Source of the DNA: Candidatus Thorarchaeota archaeon
GTDB lineage: Archaea; Asgardarchaeota; Thorarchaeia; Thorarchaeales; Thorarchaeaceae
Direction of reading: 5' to 3'
NCBI GenBank assembly: GCA_003345555.1
Contig: PRDJ01000018.1
Location: 1-36,428, forward strand
Length of the DNA stretch: 36,428 nucleotides
The notes beneath the pieces are model-generated. The model was not told where the DNA came from. It was given only the letters and a program-made list of their open reading frames with translations, and searched no databases. Below, in pieces: positions 16,475-24,806 of this stretch. Within the stretch, counting starts at the first letter, position 1, and every line of letters begins with the position of its first letter. The position numbers and the translations under genes were made by a program.

Positions 16475-16550
16475 CTGGAGCCCGTTGCCTTTCCGGTCTG
16501 GGCCACGTCCCCGGGTTTGTTCCATCGTACGGCTCGGAGATTCGTTATTG

Positions 16551-16558
16551 ATTTAATT
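16551..16558 (-). promoter_or_regulatory. Candidate TATA box for tRNA-Trp
   Basis: AATTAAAT on the reverse strand is 39 bases upstream of the tRNA first base, which would give a leader of roughly 14 nt for RNase P to remove. It also lies upstream of rnhB on the other strand. Confidence 0.4.
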
Positions 16559-16646
16559 CTTGCGCAAGAATCATCGCTTTCTGTTGGTATATCGTGAATG
16601 AAGGATAGCACGACAGTAATAAGTGCCGCAGCCTCAGGATAGAGTC

Positions 16647-17333
16647 ATGAGAGAAACGGGACCAGGTCTCCGGGGCACCGCAGGTATCGATGAGGCAGGC
16701 CGGGGGCCAATGATTGGTCCCCTTGTTGTCTGTGGTGTGCTCGTACAGCCAGAGTCTATAACTGAACTCCAGCGAATTGGCGTTCGAGATTCAAAGACCC
16801 TGACTCCCAAGCGTCGTGTCGAACTTGCAAAGAAGATTCGAGGTATTGCAGACAGAATCAGTCTCAGACGGATCTCCGCAGCCAGAATTGATGATTTGAG
16901 AGCCAAAGGGGTGACGATGAATGAGATCGAGGTTCGGGCATTTGCATCGATTCTTCGTTCTCTTCGACCAGACAAGGCATTCATCGACGCAGCAGACATC
17001 AACGCCCAGAGGTTTGGCGTCCTGATTGGTGAAAAAAGCGGTCTGGTGTCGCTTGGCTGCAGCATAGTTTCAGAGCACTTTGCAGATTCTACTTATCCAG
17101 CTGTCTCTGCGGCATCCATAGTCGCAAAGGTAGATCGTGACAACCGCATCAGAGAGCTACAGAAGAACTATGGGGCATTCGGCTCTGGTTATCCGTCGGA
17201 TTCCAGAACTGTTCAGTTTGTTCGTTCCTTTGTTGTCGACAAGACGCCACTACCTGCAATAGTGCGAAAAAGCTGGAAGTCCGTCGAGAGAATCCTGAGG
17301 GAGAGCAAAGGCGAGCAGATGCGGCTAGGCTAG
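16647..17333 (+). CDS. rnhB: Ribonuclease HII
   Basis: About 228 residues. GIDEAGRGPMIGPLVV supplies the first two catalytic acids (D and E of DEAG). DAADIN (D near residue 110) and AASIVAKVDRD (final Asp) complete the DEDD-type site of RNase HII, which removes ribonucleotides and Okazaki primers from DNA. The frame extends to a GTG at 16623, but GGATAG just upstream of the ATG at 16647 and the family N-terminus favour the ATG. It is convergent with the helix-turn-helix gene, 7 bases apart. Confidence 0.96.
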   Translation: MRETGPGLRGTAGIDEAGRGPMIGPLVVCGVLVQPESITELQRIGVRDSKTLTPKRRVELAKKIRGIADRISLRRISAARIDDLRAKGVTMNEIEVRAFASILRSLRPDKAFIDAADINAQRFGVLIGEKSGLVSLGCSIVSEHFADSTYPAVSAASIVAKVDRDNRIRELQKNYGAFGSGYPSDSRTVQFVRSFVVDKTPLPAIVRKSWKSVERILRESKGEQMRLG

Positions 17334-17340
17334 GACTAGT

Positions 17341-18336
17341 CTATATTCCTGACCTTTCCTCGATAATCCTCTTTAGTTCACTTGGCTTATCAATCTCGTC
17401 GAGTTCTAGCTGCCTGATAACAGGGAGGTCGGAGACCTGCTCCTCCGCCTTTCCTTCTTCGACTACTATTATCGCGCTCGATTCCGCAACTTTGGAAACG
17501 CTCTTCAGTATCTCCACGCGTTTGTGCAAGTTCAAGCTCTTGAGAGAGCCAATACTGGTCAATAGCGGCGGTCCTTCTTCTTTTGCAGCCACATGGAAAG
17601 GCGCCCTGTCAGTCCAGAGCACTTTCATTCCGAGCCTCTCAAAGAACTCATTCACACGTTTCTCAAGACCCGGGATATCCCTTGGAAGTCTTGACCGATC
17701 AAGATGCTTGCGTCCAACCGGCTTCCTGAGTATGTCTATTGGGATGATGAGGTCGGTCTCAAGCACTTCCTCTAGCCTTGCGGCTACTTCCGAACTAACA
17801 TCCATCTCGTCCTTTTCGTAGGCAAGAATCGCTCTTGTAGAAACCTCCACGCACTCCGCAAGCTGTTCCTTTGTCATTCTGCGTGAATTGCGCGCTTCTC
17901 TTAGTCTGACACCATCGATGGCAACAAACCTTCCTCCTCTCTGAATGAACTCTCGGGGAGCTTGTCCGTCGGTCGTCACGCTATGAAAGCTTGGAGGCGT
18001 CACAGTGAACACGCCATATCTTTTGTAGGCCGTCCCGTCTTCCAGAACGCCCCTGCGCGCTCTCTCGCCCACTACTAAGGCAGTGGCATTGAAGAACAGC
18101 GCTACCTGTTGAAGAGCAACGGCGTCGTCTTTCGTCAGGGCATCGATGTTTGAAAGGACCTTTACAAGGATGAGTTGCTCTCCTTTACGTGCCACCAAAT
18201 CGAAGCAGCTGGGTCTCACGTCACACTGTGATGAGAACTCAAACCCAGCCTCCTCTAGGTTCGCCATGACCTCACGCATCAGCTGGTTTCGAGTGACAGT
18301 CATCGTCAGTGCCTTAGGTAAACTTGCTGCGAGCAT
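17341..18336 (-). CDS. Archaeal transcriptional regulator with nuclease-like N-domain and Xre-type HTH (COG1395-like)
   Basis: 331 residues; ATG at 18303 (MTVTRNQL) is the likelier start. The N-terminal part (about 20-100) with CFDLVARKGEQLILVKVLSNID looks like a restriction-endonuclease-like fold. A helix-turn-helix of the Xre/Cro type follows (about 142-178: LREARNSRRMTKEQLAE and VSTRAILAYEKD). The C-terminal half has another alpha/beta domain (FERLGMKVLWTDRAPFHV). This architecture matches a conserved archaeal regulator family of unknown target. It is last in the Nop5-fibrillarin-UPF0216 run, suggesting a role in controlling RNA-modification genes, which is inference. Confidence 0.85.
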   Translation of the reverse strand: MLAASLPKALTMTVTRNQLMREVMANLEEAGFEFSSQCDVRPSCFDLVARKGEQLILVKVLSNIDALTKDDAVALQQVALFFNATALVVGERARRGVLEDGTAYKRYGVFTVTPPSFHSVTTDGQAPREFIQRGGRFVAIDGVRLREARNSRRMTKEQLAECVEVSTRAILAYEKDEMDVSSEVAARLEEVLETDLIIPIDILRKPVGRKHLDRSRLPRDIPGLEKRVNEFFERLGMKVLWTDRAPFHVAAKEEGPPLLTSIGSLKSLNLHKRVEILKSVSKVAESSAIIVVEEGKAEEQVSDLPVIRQLELDEIDKPSELKRIIEERSGI

Positions 18337-18385
18337 ATTTCAGGATTGCTAAATATGATACTTCAAGCAGTGAAGGACCGTGGTC

Positions 18386-18832
18386 TCACTCGGTGTCAGG
18401 AGCCAGTGCGAATCCGATGCATGTTGTCGAAGGCATCTTGCGCCGAAGCAATTGCACTTCTGGCCGGGCCAATGTATCGATAGGCTTCCAAGTCTTGATG
18501 GTCGTCCATGGTAGGTCGACATGTCCTACGACCATCCTTCGTATCAGGAAAGACTCGACTCTTCCTCCAGCTATTGTGAATATACCCGGTCCTAGGTCAA
18601 GTCTTCTGAGAATAACTATTGGAAGCCTTAGTTCGCTTTGGTACTCGGCTGGGACTTCCTTTGAAAGCATTTCAATCTCCTCCTTTCGAAAGGAGGAGCT
18701 CTCCCCATTACGTGTGACAAAGGACGGCGAATGGCTTACAATGAGTTCAGAGAGTTTGATGGTTGAGCTTGGCAAATGGTTGTTAGCCTCGTCTATCTCT
18801 CGCTGGATTGTTCTCTCAAGCAGGCCCGTCAC
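18386..18832 (-). CDS. UPF0216 family protein
   Basis: 148 residues. EIDEANNHLPSSTIKLSELI, FRKEEIEMLSK and LRLPIVILRRLDLGPGIFTIAGG follow the archaeal UPF0216 (DUF61) pattern. No catalytic motif is recognised and the function is unknown. It overlaps the end of fibrillarin by 4 bases, so it is translationally coupled to it. That position in a C/D-RNP operon suggests a link to RNA modification or ribosome biogenesis. Confidence 0.88.
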   Translation of the reverse strand: MTGLLERTIQREIDEANNHLPSSTIKLSELIVSHSPSFVTRNGESSSFRKEEIEMLSKEVPAEYQSELRLPIVILRRLDLGPGIFTIAGGRVESFLIRRMVVGHVDLPWTTIKTWKPIDTLARPEVQLLRRKMPSTTCIGFALAPDTE

Positions 18833-19527
18833 TTTATGTCCTCCCTAACACGGCACACAGCAAATACATGGTCTCTATCAAAGGGCTCAAGGTCGATTTT
18901 CTCGATGACCTCAAGTCCGAGTCCGTCGAGCTTGGAGATTTCCCTGCTATAGATTTGGTTCACATCCGAAGTCGAATCTATACTGCGCGCTTTGATTGCT
19001 ATCATTGCCCAAGCACCGTATGAGCAGAAGGTCGAAACATTGTCGTGTAAGATTCTGGCCTGATCCGGCTGTGCAATATCCTGGTATGTCACATCAATCT
19101 GGCTCGAGACAATTGGAGCATATCTAGCCGGATGTCTAGCATCGTCTATGATTGGCACAATATTGCTCCGGGAGGCGGCGAGACGAATCAATCCTCTTGC
19201 TATCGTAGGCGAGAACTCGACAGCATAGACAACACCTTGGGGCCCCACAATATCAGACACATGACTGACTGTCGTACCTGAGGACGCTCCCAGATAGAGC
19301 ACCTTAGAGCCGGGCTGAATCGGCATTTCGTTGAGACCGTTCTGCATGGCAGCTGCCAGTTTCGATCTATTCAGAGACCAGACCCTGAAATGGCCCTCTT
19401 CAGTCATGACGATCCTTTCACCGTATACACTCTGGCCCGGGACCAGACTGCGCGTGGCAAGGAGCGTTCGGCCATCCTCGGTGATAGTAAAGACACCTGG
19501 AAATCTGTGAGGTTCTATGCTCACCAA
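18829..19527 (-). CDS. flpA: Fibrillarin-like rRNA/tRNA 2'-O-methyltransferase
   Basis: 232 residues. The SAM-binding motif VLYLGASSGTTVSHVSDIVG (about 95-114) is followed by VYAVEFSP and PIIDDARHPARY, all diagnostic of fibrillarin. DVTYQDIAQPDQ carries the catalytic Asp region. It is the methyltransferase of the C/D-box RNP, which modifies ribose positions selected by guide RNAs. The start is a TTG at 19527 or GTG at 19524. It overlaps the end of nop5 by 7 bases and the start of UPF0216 by 4. Confidence 0.97.
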   Translation of the reverse strand: MVSIEPHRFPGVFTITEDGRTLLATRSLVPGQSVYGERIVMTEEGHFRVWSLNRSKLAAAMQNGLNEMPIQPGSKVLYLGASSGTTVSHVSDIVGPQGVVYAVEFSPTIARGLIRLAASRSNIVPIIDDARHPARYAPIVSSQIDVTYQDIAQPDQARILHDNVSTFCSYGAWAMIAIKARSIDSTSDVNQIYSREISKLDGLGLEVIEKIDLEPFDRDHVFAVCRVREDIK

Positions 19528-20780
19528 TTGCGTCCTCCGCGTCTCTTCTCCTTCTTGTACTGACCCTGCCCGGAAGGACGCGATCTGGGGGGTCTGCTTT
19601 TCCTCGTTTCCGGCGGTGGTCTTTCGGGCGGCTCGGGATTCTGCTTCCGTATTTCTTCGGTTCTCTTTTCGAATGCTTTTCTCAGTTCTTCTCCAACATC
19701 CCTGCGGGAATAAGCGTCGATCTTGGCTGCAATACTCAGCTTTCCTGCGAGTGCCCTGGCAATCTTACCTCTCTGCCAGTATGGGGCAGAGTAAATCTCG
19801 GGTACTTGGTATATGATGCCGTGTTTTGGCGGGTCGGTTCCGGTCTTCAGACTCCGGAACAAGGCTCTTTCTGCACCGTAGACTTGGACTGTACTAGAGG
19901 GTCTGGAAGCCAAGTCCTTCATTGAACCTGCTAGGCTAATCAGGCGGGCCCCTACCATCGGTCCTACAAGTGCGGTTATGTTGGGGGCCAGAGTGCGCAT
20001 CATAGACCCGACATAGTCTTCAAGCTCTCTCCTTAGTTCGTAGAGGCCTTGGACCCTCTCAGCCAAGCGGCTGATTATTGCCAGGTCTGCTTCCTCAAAG
20101 TCTGCTCCCATATCCTCGTCGAGGTTGCCAATCACTGACTGAATCAAGGAATCCGATAATCCTGCTGACCTGAGCCGTTCTTCGTCAACTTGGTTGCGTC
20201 CCTTGCAGGCTATCACAACACGGATGAATTGTTCTTGGTCTTCGACTAGCTTGCTGAGCGAGCTGTGATGCAAGGAATACCATTCTCTCAGCCGCATGGC
20301 CGCCACATTGATTGATTTGTCGATTTCACCGATAGCATCAATCGCATGCTTGACCAGAAGGTCACGTGCTTCGCTTGCCGCACTTACACTGGATTTCGCA
20401 AGAATGAGTCCAACGGCGCGTTTGAATGCTCCCGCTTTCTCCTCAGACTCAATAGCACCTGAATCCTGAAGATGCTTCTCCATGCCCATTCTAAACCATT
20501 TTGCCGTGGGTGATGACTGTTCAACGCGCACAGGGATTTTGGTCAATGTCGAGACGGCTCGTGCTATTGACGGGCTCTCGACGACAATTTCGTCAGTGTC
20601 AGACCTATCCAGTCCTTTCACGGCTTGCGTGAGACCAGTGGTTGCCTTGCCCTCGTTTGCAGTCGAGACTTCCAAAGCGGAAGCATCCACATCCGGGTAA
20701 GTCATGTATTCAGCAATCACATTTGCGTTCTTGTCGAGCACGAATGTGCCAAAGGCAGTGAGGGCGAAGTAAACTGGCAA
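19521..20780 (-). CDS. nop5: Nop5 (Nop56/58 family), C/D-box RNP scaffold
   Basis: 419 residues with a TTG start (MPVYFALTAFGTFVLDK), which fits the family N-terminus and has no better alternative. A coiled-coil region lies in the middle, followed by the Nop domain with GPMVGARLISLAGSMKDLASRPSSTVQVYGAERALFR; the GAEKALFR-like motif is the hallmark. The C-terminus is a Lys/Arg-rich tail (about 370-419). Nop5 binds L7Ae-bound guide RNA and docks fibrillarin, encoded next in the operon. It is divergent from pyrD, with an 84-base shared promoter region. Confidence 0.97.
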   Translation of the reverse strand: MPVYFALTAFGTFVLDKNANVIAEYMTYPDVDASALEVSTANEGKATTGLTQAVKGLDRSDTDEIVVESPSIARAVSTLTKIPVRVEQSSPTAKWFRMGMEKHLQDSGAIESEEKAGAFKRAVGLILAKSSVSAASEARDLLVKHAIDAIGEIDKSINVAAMRLREWYSLHHSSLSKLVEDQEQFIRVVIACKGRNQVDEERLRSAGLSDSLIQSVIGNLDEDMGADFEEADLAIISRLAERVQGLYELRRELEDYVGSMMRTLAPNITALVGPMVGARLISLAGSMKDLASRPSSTVQVYGAERALFRSLKTGTDPPKHGIIYQVPEIYSAPYWQRGKIARALAGKLSIAAKIDAYSRRDVGEELRKAFEKRTEEIRKQNPEPPERPPPETRKSRPPRSRPSGQGQYKKEKRRGGRNW

Positions 20781-20864
20781 ATCACATCATCCGCTTGCCT
20801 TGGCGCATCGCATCATCATAAGGTTGACTATCAGCCAAAGGTCCTGAAGACACCGCGTGCCATT

Positions 20865-21779
20865 GTGCTTATTACAGCCCCTCAGCTAGTCCCACAAGAT
20901 GAGATTACATTGAAGATTGAAGGATATTGGCTGGCATCCGGAATCCTAGGCGTCACGGGTTCTAGCATGCGTCGAGTAATCAATGCTGGAGCGGACGCAG
21001 TAGTAACCAAGTCAATCGGTCCGCGTCCTAGGAAAGGAAACCCCGGCCCAATCTTGACCGCATCTCATGGTGGCCTATTGAACGCAGTTGGACTGACTAA
21101 CCCGGGCATTGACCAATTCTCGGAAGAGATGGAATTGATGAAGAGCTCTGGCATCCCGGTCGTTCTAAGTATTTTCGGATCCACGATTGATGAGCTGGTA
21201 GATGTGGCCAGAAAAGGCGTGAGTATGGCACCCGCTGCCATCGAGCTGAATCTTTCATGCCCTCACGCTGAGATTGGTCAGATATCGCTCGACCCCTGTC
21301 TAACTTACGATTTTGTTCACGCAGCAAGAGAGGTCGCTGATTGCCCCTTGCTAGCAAAAATCACGCCCAACGCATCAGATATCGTCGCAATAGGACAAGC
21401 TGCAGAACGTGCCGGGGCAGATGCTGTGGTCGCCATTAACACAGTGAGAGCGATGAAGATTGACATCTACCAAAGACGGCCTGTCCTTGCCAACAAGGTC
21501 GGAGGCCTATCAGGGCCGTCGATATTCCCCATAGCGGTCCGATGCATATACGACTTGTACAGCGCCCTGTCGATTCCCATCATTGGTGTCGGAGGAGTGT
21601 CCTCATGGGAGGACGCGATTGAGATGCATATGGCCGGGGCAAGAGCGATTGAGGTGGGAACTGCTGTCCTACAGGGCATCGGCATTTTCAGACAGATTAA
21701 GGAAGGGGTGCAAGTCTATCTCAAAGAGCAAGGGTTCACTGACATTTCTGAAATCGTGGGCATTGCGGGGAGGACATGA
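20865..21779 (+). CDS. pyrD: Dihydroorotate dehydrogenase, catalytic subunit (class 1B)
   Basis: About 304 residues from the GTG at 20865 (TTG at 20910 is the alternative). The frame is open further upstream, but that stretch overlaps the divergent nop5 and has no start after it. LASGILG near the N-terminus, ELNLSCPH with the active-site Cys, VVAINT, and GVGGVSSWEDA plus AGARAIEVGTAV for FMN binding are all class 1B features. The enzyme oxidises dihydroorotate to orotate in pyrimidine synthesis. It overlaps pyrK by 4 bases, as expected for the two-subunit NAD-linked form. Confidence 0.95.
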   Translation: MLITAPQLVPQDEITLKIEGYWLASGILGVTGSSMRRVINAGADAVVTKSIGPRPRKGNPGPILTASHGGLLNAVGLTNPGIDQFSEEMELMKSSGIPVVLSIFGSTIDELVDVARKGVSMAPAAIELNLSCPHAEIGQISLDPCLTYDFVHAAREVADCPLLAKITPNASDIVAIGQAAERAGADAVVAINTVRAMKIDIYQRRPVLANKVGGLSGPSIFPIAVRCIYDLYSALSIPIIGVGGVSSWEDAIEMHMAGARAIEVGTAVLQGIGIFRQIKEGVQVYLKEQGFTDISEIVGIAGRT

Positions 21780-22606
21780 GAATGGACATGTCTCAGCTTG
21801 TTGGGAATCCGCAATCCGTTCGCGTGAGCAAGATCATCAGCGATAATGAACGAGTCCGAACACTAGTCTTTCCTATGCGACTGACAGACAAGGAAATCCA
21901 ACCAGGTCAATTCCTTATGGTCTGGGTTCCCGGAGTGGATGATATCCCAATGAGCGTCTCCATGTGGAATCCTCCCAACGTTGGAATCACAGTCCTTCCG
22001 GTAGGAGAAGCAACCCAGTCGCTCACTGCAACGGCAGAGCGTCAATGGCTAGGAATCAGAGGTCCGTTTGGGAATCACTTTGATCCTCAGTCAGGAAGGG
22101 TGCTTGTTGTTGGCGGTGGAATTGGAATTGCACCGCTTAGGTTTCTTGTTTATCGACTTCGTGAAGTGGGTGCAGATATCACTTTCCTGATGGCTGCACG
22201 AACCGCGAAAAATCTAGTCTTTGTCAACGAATTCAGCAAGCAAGCTGGCAAGAAGATACGCGTGAAGATTGCGACAGATGATGGATCTGCAGGCTTCAAA
22301 GGACTCGCAACCGATGCCGCAGAGGATCTTCTCAGAGGTGCCGATTTTGACATCATGTATACGTGTGGACCTGAGAGGATGATGGCTGGACTCTACAGGA
22401 TAGCCAGTCAACGGAGGATACAATTCCAAGCTTCTCTTGAGCGATTCATGAAGTGCGGGTGCGGGATTTGTGGATCATGCGCATTAGACCCAACTGGCGA
22501 GCTGGTGTGTCTGGATGGCCCCGTGTTCACTGGAGAAAGACTTGCCCAACTCAACGAGTTCGGTAAGTACTGCAGAGATTCCACGGGAGCAAGAAAGGCT
22601 CTATAG
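21776..22606 (+). CDS. pyrK: Dihydroorotate dehydrogenase electron-transfer subunit
   Basis: 276 residues. The FAD-binding domain has PMSVSMW (RxYS-type motif, slightly diverged) and the NAD-binding domain has VVGGGIGIAPLRFL. The C-terminal cluster motif CGCGICGSCALD and VCLDGPVF binds a 2Fe-2S cluster. This subunit passes electrons from PyrD to NAD+. The start ATG overlaps the pyrD stop, and an alternative ATG is 9 bases downstream at 21782 (MDMSQLV). Confidence 0.95.
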   Translation: MRMDMSQLVGNPQSVRVSKIISDNERVRTLVFPMRLTDKEIQPGQFLMVWVPGVDDIPMSVSMWNPPNVGITVLPVGEATQSLTATAERQWLGIRGPFGNHFDPQSGRVLVVGGGIGIAPLRFLVYRLREVGADITFLMAARTAKNLVFVNEFSKQAGKKIRVKIATDDGSAGFKGLATDAAEDLLRGADFDIMYTCGPERMMAGLYRIASQRRIQFQASLERFMKCGCGICGSCALDPTGELVCLDGPVFTGERLAQLNEFGKYCRDSTGARKAL

Positions 22607-22622
22607 CCAATATGCTACTCAA

Positions 22623-22817
22623 TCATGCCATGCCGCGTCTTCTGGGCGGGTAACTCTGTGCTGTAACACCCACAGTTCGACCGCGAACGAATCGCTTGAC
22701 GTAGTTGTTCTTATTTCTCACTCGCGGGATGGGGGTATGCCGCTCTCGAGCCTGGACCTTTGGAGTCGCCTCTCGGACTTTTCCTGCCTTTGTTAGTGAA
22801 CCATGTGAACCAGGCAT
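22623..22817 (-). CDS. rps30e: Ribosomal protein S30e
   Basis: 64 residues beginning MPGSHGSLTKAGKVREATP, the typical eS30 N-terminus, then a basic stretch with RNKNNYVKRFVRGR. The length and basic composition fit. S30e occurs in eukaryotes and in TACK/Asgard-type archaea but is generally missing in Euryarchaeota, so it is a useful lineage marker. It stands alone, convergent with pyrK and divergent from elp3. Confidence 0.92.
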   Translation of the reverse strand: MPGSHGSLTKAGKVREATPKVQARERHTPIPRVRNKNNYVKRFVRGRTVGVTAQSYPPRRRGMA

Positions 22818-22967
22818 TTGCAGCTTCCTCTATTCAAGTTTGCATCATAATCTTCGGGCTGCTCATAAAAAGCTATCCAATGAGCACGACCTATTTCGCT
22901 TCGCCCAAGGTCATGGAAAGAGCGTATCGCTTAGTATTAATGTCTACACGGGGCTAGACGTGGGACA

Positions 22968-24572
22968 ATGTCTGCCACAGATGAAGACCTCGGTCTCCGA
23001 AGAGAGATCATAGAAATACTGCTTAGCTCAGAAGGCTCTCTCGACAAACAGGCTGTCAATCGCATCAAGAACTCTGTCTGTGCAAAGTACAAGCGAGCTG
23101 AGATTCCCTCGAATGCAGACATACTTGAGGCTGCTCTGCCCGAAGAACTTGAGGTACTTACACATCTGCTGCAAAAGCGTCCTGTGCGGACAGTGTCAGG
23201 CGTTGCCGTTGTTGCCGTGATGACCAGCCCCTGCCGCTGTCCTCATGGGAAATGCGCGTATTGTCCTGGAGGCCCAGAGAATGGTGTGCCCCAAAGCTAC
23301 ACCGGCTTTGAACCGGCCACAATGAGGGGCTTACAGAATGAATTTGACCCATACAGGCAAGCGGAGAGCAGACTGAACCAACTGAGAGCGACCGGACATT
23401 CTGTCAATAAGACAGAGCTAATTGTCATGGGTGGAGACTGGTGTTCAAAAGAGCAGAGCTATCGAGAGTGTTTCGTCAAGGGCTGCCTTGATGCGATGAA
23501 CGGCGGGATTAGTAGTGACTTCGAAACCGCGAAGGCCCTCAACGAAGTCTCTCAAGTCAGAAACGTCGGCATGACGTTTGAGACACGACCAGACATGATA
23601 ACTCCTCAAGCTGTGGATGACATGCTGAGGCTAGGTGCAACACGGGTTGAGATTGGCGTTCAGAGCCTTTCCGACTCAGTACTCAAACTGGTCGAACGTG
23701 GACATGATGTTGCGGCTACAGTTCGCGCCACAAAACTGCTCAGAGACTCTGGACTCAAGGTCTGTTACCATATCATGCCCGGCCTTCCCAATACCACGCC
23801 TGAAGATGACTTGGCCGGGTTTGAGCAGCTGTTCTCCGACTCCCGATTTCGTCCTGACATGCTGAAAATCTACCCTACACTGGTCATCAAAGGTACGAAG
23901 CTTCATGATTGGTGGGTGCGTGGCGACTATATTCCCTACGAAACAGAATCGACAGTGGACTTGTTGGCCCGGGCCATCAGCAAGATGCCTGAGTATGTTC
24001 GGATTCAGCGTATGCAGAGAGACATACCCCTTCACAAGATTGAAGCGGGCCTGACCAAGGGCAACCTGCGGGAACTCGTACACGAGAGGATGGGGGCTCT
24101 GGGTCTCAGGGATCGTACGATAAGATACAGGGAAATCGGTCATTACGAGATGAGGACGGGGCAGAAGGTCAGTATCAATCATCTACAATTCGTCTGCCGC
24201 GACTATGAAGCCTCAGATGGAACTGAAACGTTTTTGTCATTCGAAGAGCCTGCCTCTGACGTAATTTGCAGCTTCCTTAGACTTCGCAAGCCAAGCAAAG
24301 ATGCGCACCGACCTGAGCTTGCGGGAGGTCGAGCTGCGATTATCCGTGAGCTGCGGGTTTATGGCCCCGTTGTTGATATTGGAAAGAGGAAACCTGGGGC
24401 TTGGCAGCATTTAGGCCTGGGAGAGGAGCTTGTTTCTGCAGCCGAGAGAATAGCCAGAAAGGATTACCACGCAGAACAGCTTCTGGTCAACAGTGGACTT
24501 GGCGTCAAGCAATACTATAGAGACCTTGGTTTCAGAGACACAGGTCCATACTTGGTCAAGGCTCTGCGTTGA
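22968..24572 (+). CDS. elp3: Elp3, tRNA wobble-uridine modifying radical SAM/GNAT enzyme
   Basis: 534 residues. The radical SAM motif CPHGKCAYCPGG (C91, C96, C99) is the characteristic Elp3 variant, and GVQSL and YHIMPGLPNTTPEDD are further conserved blocks. The C-terminal 130 residues form a GNAT acetyltransferase domain with GLGEELVSAAERIA for acetyl-CoA binding. Elp3 makes carboxymethyl-uridine (cm5U) at tRNA position 34, and archaea have it without other Elongator subunits. The length is normal. The gene is convergent with tRNA-Ser, 26 bases from the encoded CCA. Confidence 0.97.
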   Translation: MSATDEDLGLRREIIEILLSSEGSLDKQAVNRIKNSVCAKYKRAEIPSNADILEAALPEELEVLTHLLQKRPVRTVSGVAVVAVMTSPCRCPHGKCAYCPGGPENGVPQSYTGFEPATMRGLQNEFDPYRQAESRLNQLRATGHSVNKTELIVMGGDWCSKEQSYRECFVKGCLDAMNGGISSDFETAKALNEVSQVRNVGMTFETRPDMITPQAVDDMLRLGATRVEIGVQSLSDSVLKLVERGHDVAATVRATKLLRDSGLKVCYHIMPGLPNTTPEDDLAGFEQLFSDSRFRPDMLKIYPTLVIKGTKLHDWWVRGDYIPYETESTVDLLARAISKMPEYVRIQRMQRDIPLHKIEAGLTKGNLRELVHERMGALGLRDRTIRYREIGHYEMRTGQKVSINHLQFVCRDYEASDGTETFLSFEEPASDVICSFLRLRKPSKDAHRPELAGGRAAIIRELRVYGPVVDIGKRKPGAWQHLGLGEELVSAAERIARKDYHAEQLLVNSGLGVKQYYRDLGFRDTGPYLVKALR

Positions 24573-24598
24573 GTCCGTGAACGTCCAAGGAGGAAGTA

Positions 24599-24716
24599 TG
24601 GCGCCGAGGAGGAGATTGATTCGGCCATGACGGAGTGTCAGGACCTTTGAACTCCTGAGTGCAGAGCACACCGGTTTTCAAGACCGGCGCCTTAATCCGG
24701 GCTTGGCTACCTCGGC
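24599..24716 (-). tRNA. tRNA-Ser (UGA anticodon), interrupted in the T-loop, CCA encoded
   Basis: On the reverse strand the acceptor stem GCCGAGG (24716-24710) pairs perfectly with CCTCGGC (24609-24603). The discriminator is G at 24602, then CCA. The anticodon arm CCGGT-CTTGAAA-ACCGG gives TGA. A long variable arm GTGC-TCT-GCAC marks a class II (serine) tRNA. The T-stem AGGAG (24656-24652) pairs with CTCCT (24614-24610) only if 30 nt in the T-loop are skipped, giving the loop TTCAAAT. There is no anticodon-loop intron. Confidence 0.9.
24617..24646 (-). other. tRNA-Ser T-loop intron (30 nt)
   Basis: It is inserted between TTCAA and AT of the T-loop, the same place and length as in tRNA-Trp. 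On the reverse strand GGTC-C-TGAC pairs with GTCA-T-GGCC around ACTCC. As in tRNA-Trp, loop bases TTC can pair with GAA at the intron 3' side. The intron sequence differs from the tRNA-Trp one, so the two are not recent copies of each other. Confidence 0.8.
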
Positions 24717-24761
24717 CCACCTGCAGGTTTCTTCCTGTAGGACGCCCCCCGTTGGAAACTG

Positions 24762-24769
24762 CTTTTAAG
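24762..24769 (-). promoter_or_regulatory. Candidate TATA box for tRNA-Ser
   Basis: CTTAAAAG on the reverse strand lies 46 bases upstream of the tRNA, which implies a leader of about 20 nt. The near-palindromic sequence GCTTTTAAGC could also serve the archease gene on the plus strand. Confidence 0.4.
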
Positions 24770-24806
24770 CTTCTTGGACTGCCCGATAGGGAAGGAGCGA
24801 TTCCGG

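Larger units (their letters stand above)
16373..16512 (-). tRNA. tRNA-Trp (CCA anticodon), interrupted by two introns, CCA encoded
   Basis: On the reverse strand the acceptor stem GGGGACG (16512-16506) pairs perfectly with CGTCCCC (16383-16377). The discriminator is A at 16376, then an encoded CCA. The anticodon arm is ACGGG-CTCCAG-intron-A-CTCGT, giving anticodon CCA. The T-stem CAGGG (16430-16426) pairs with CCCTG (16388-16384) only when a 30-nt insert in the T-loop is skipped, giving loop TTCAAAT. Without the introns the tRNA is 74 nt. The D-stem is three pairs, with C13-A22 unpaired. A TATA-like AATTAAAT lies about 40 bases upstream. Confidence 0.9.

Noticed and set aside
18324..18848. 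174-codon plus-strand frame
   Set aside because: It is antisense to the well-supported UPF0216 gene.
20625..20864. Upstream extension of pyrD to 20625
   Set aside because: It lies inside the divergent nop5 coding sequence, and the translated extension has no resemblance to dihydroorotate dehydrogenase. The first usable start after nop5 is GTG at 20865.
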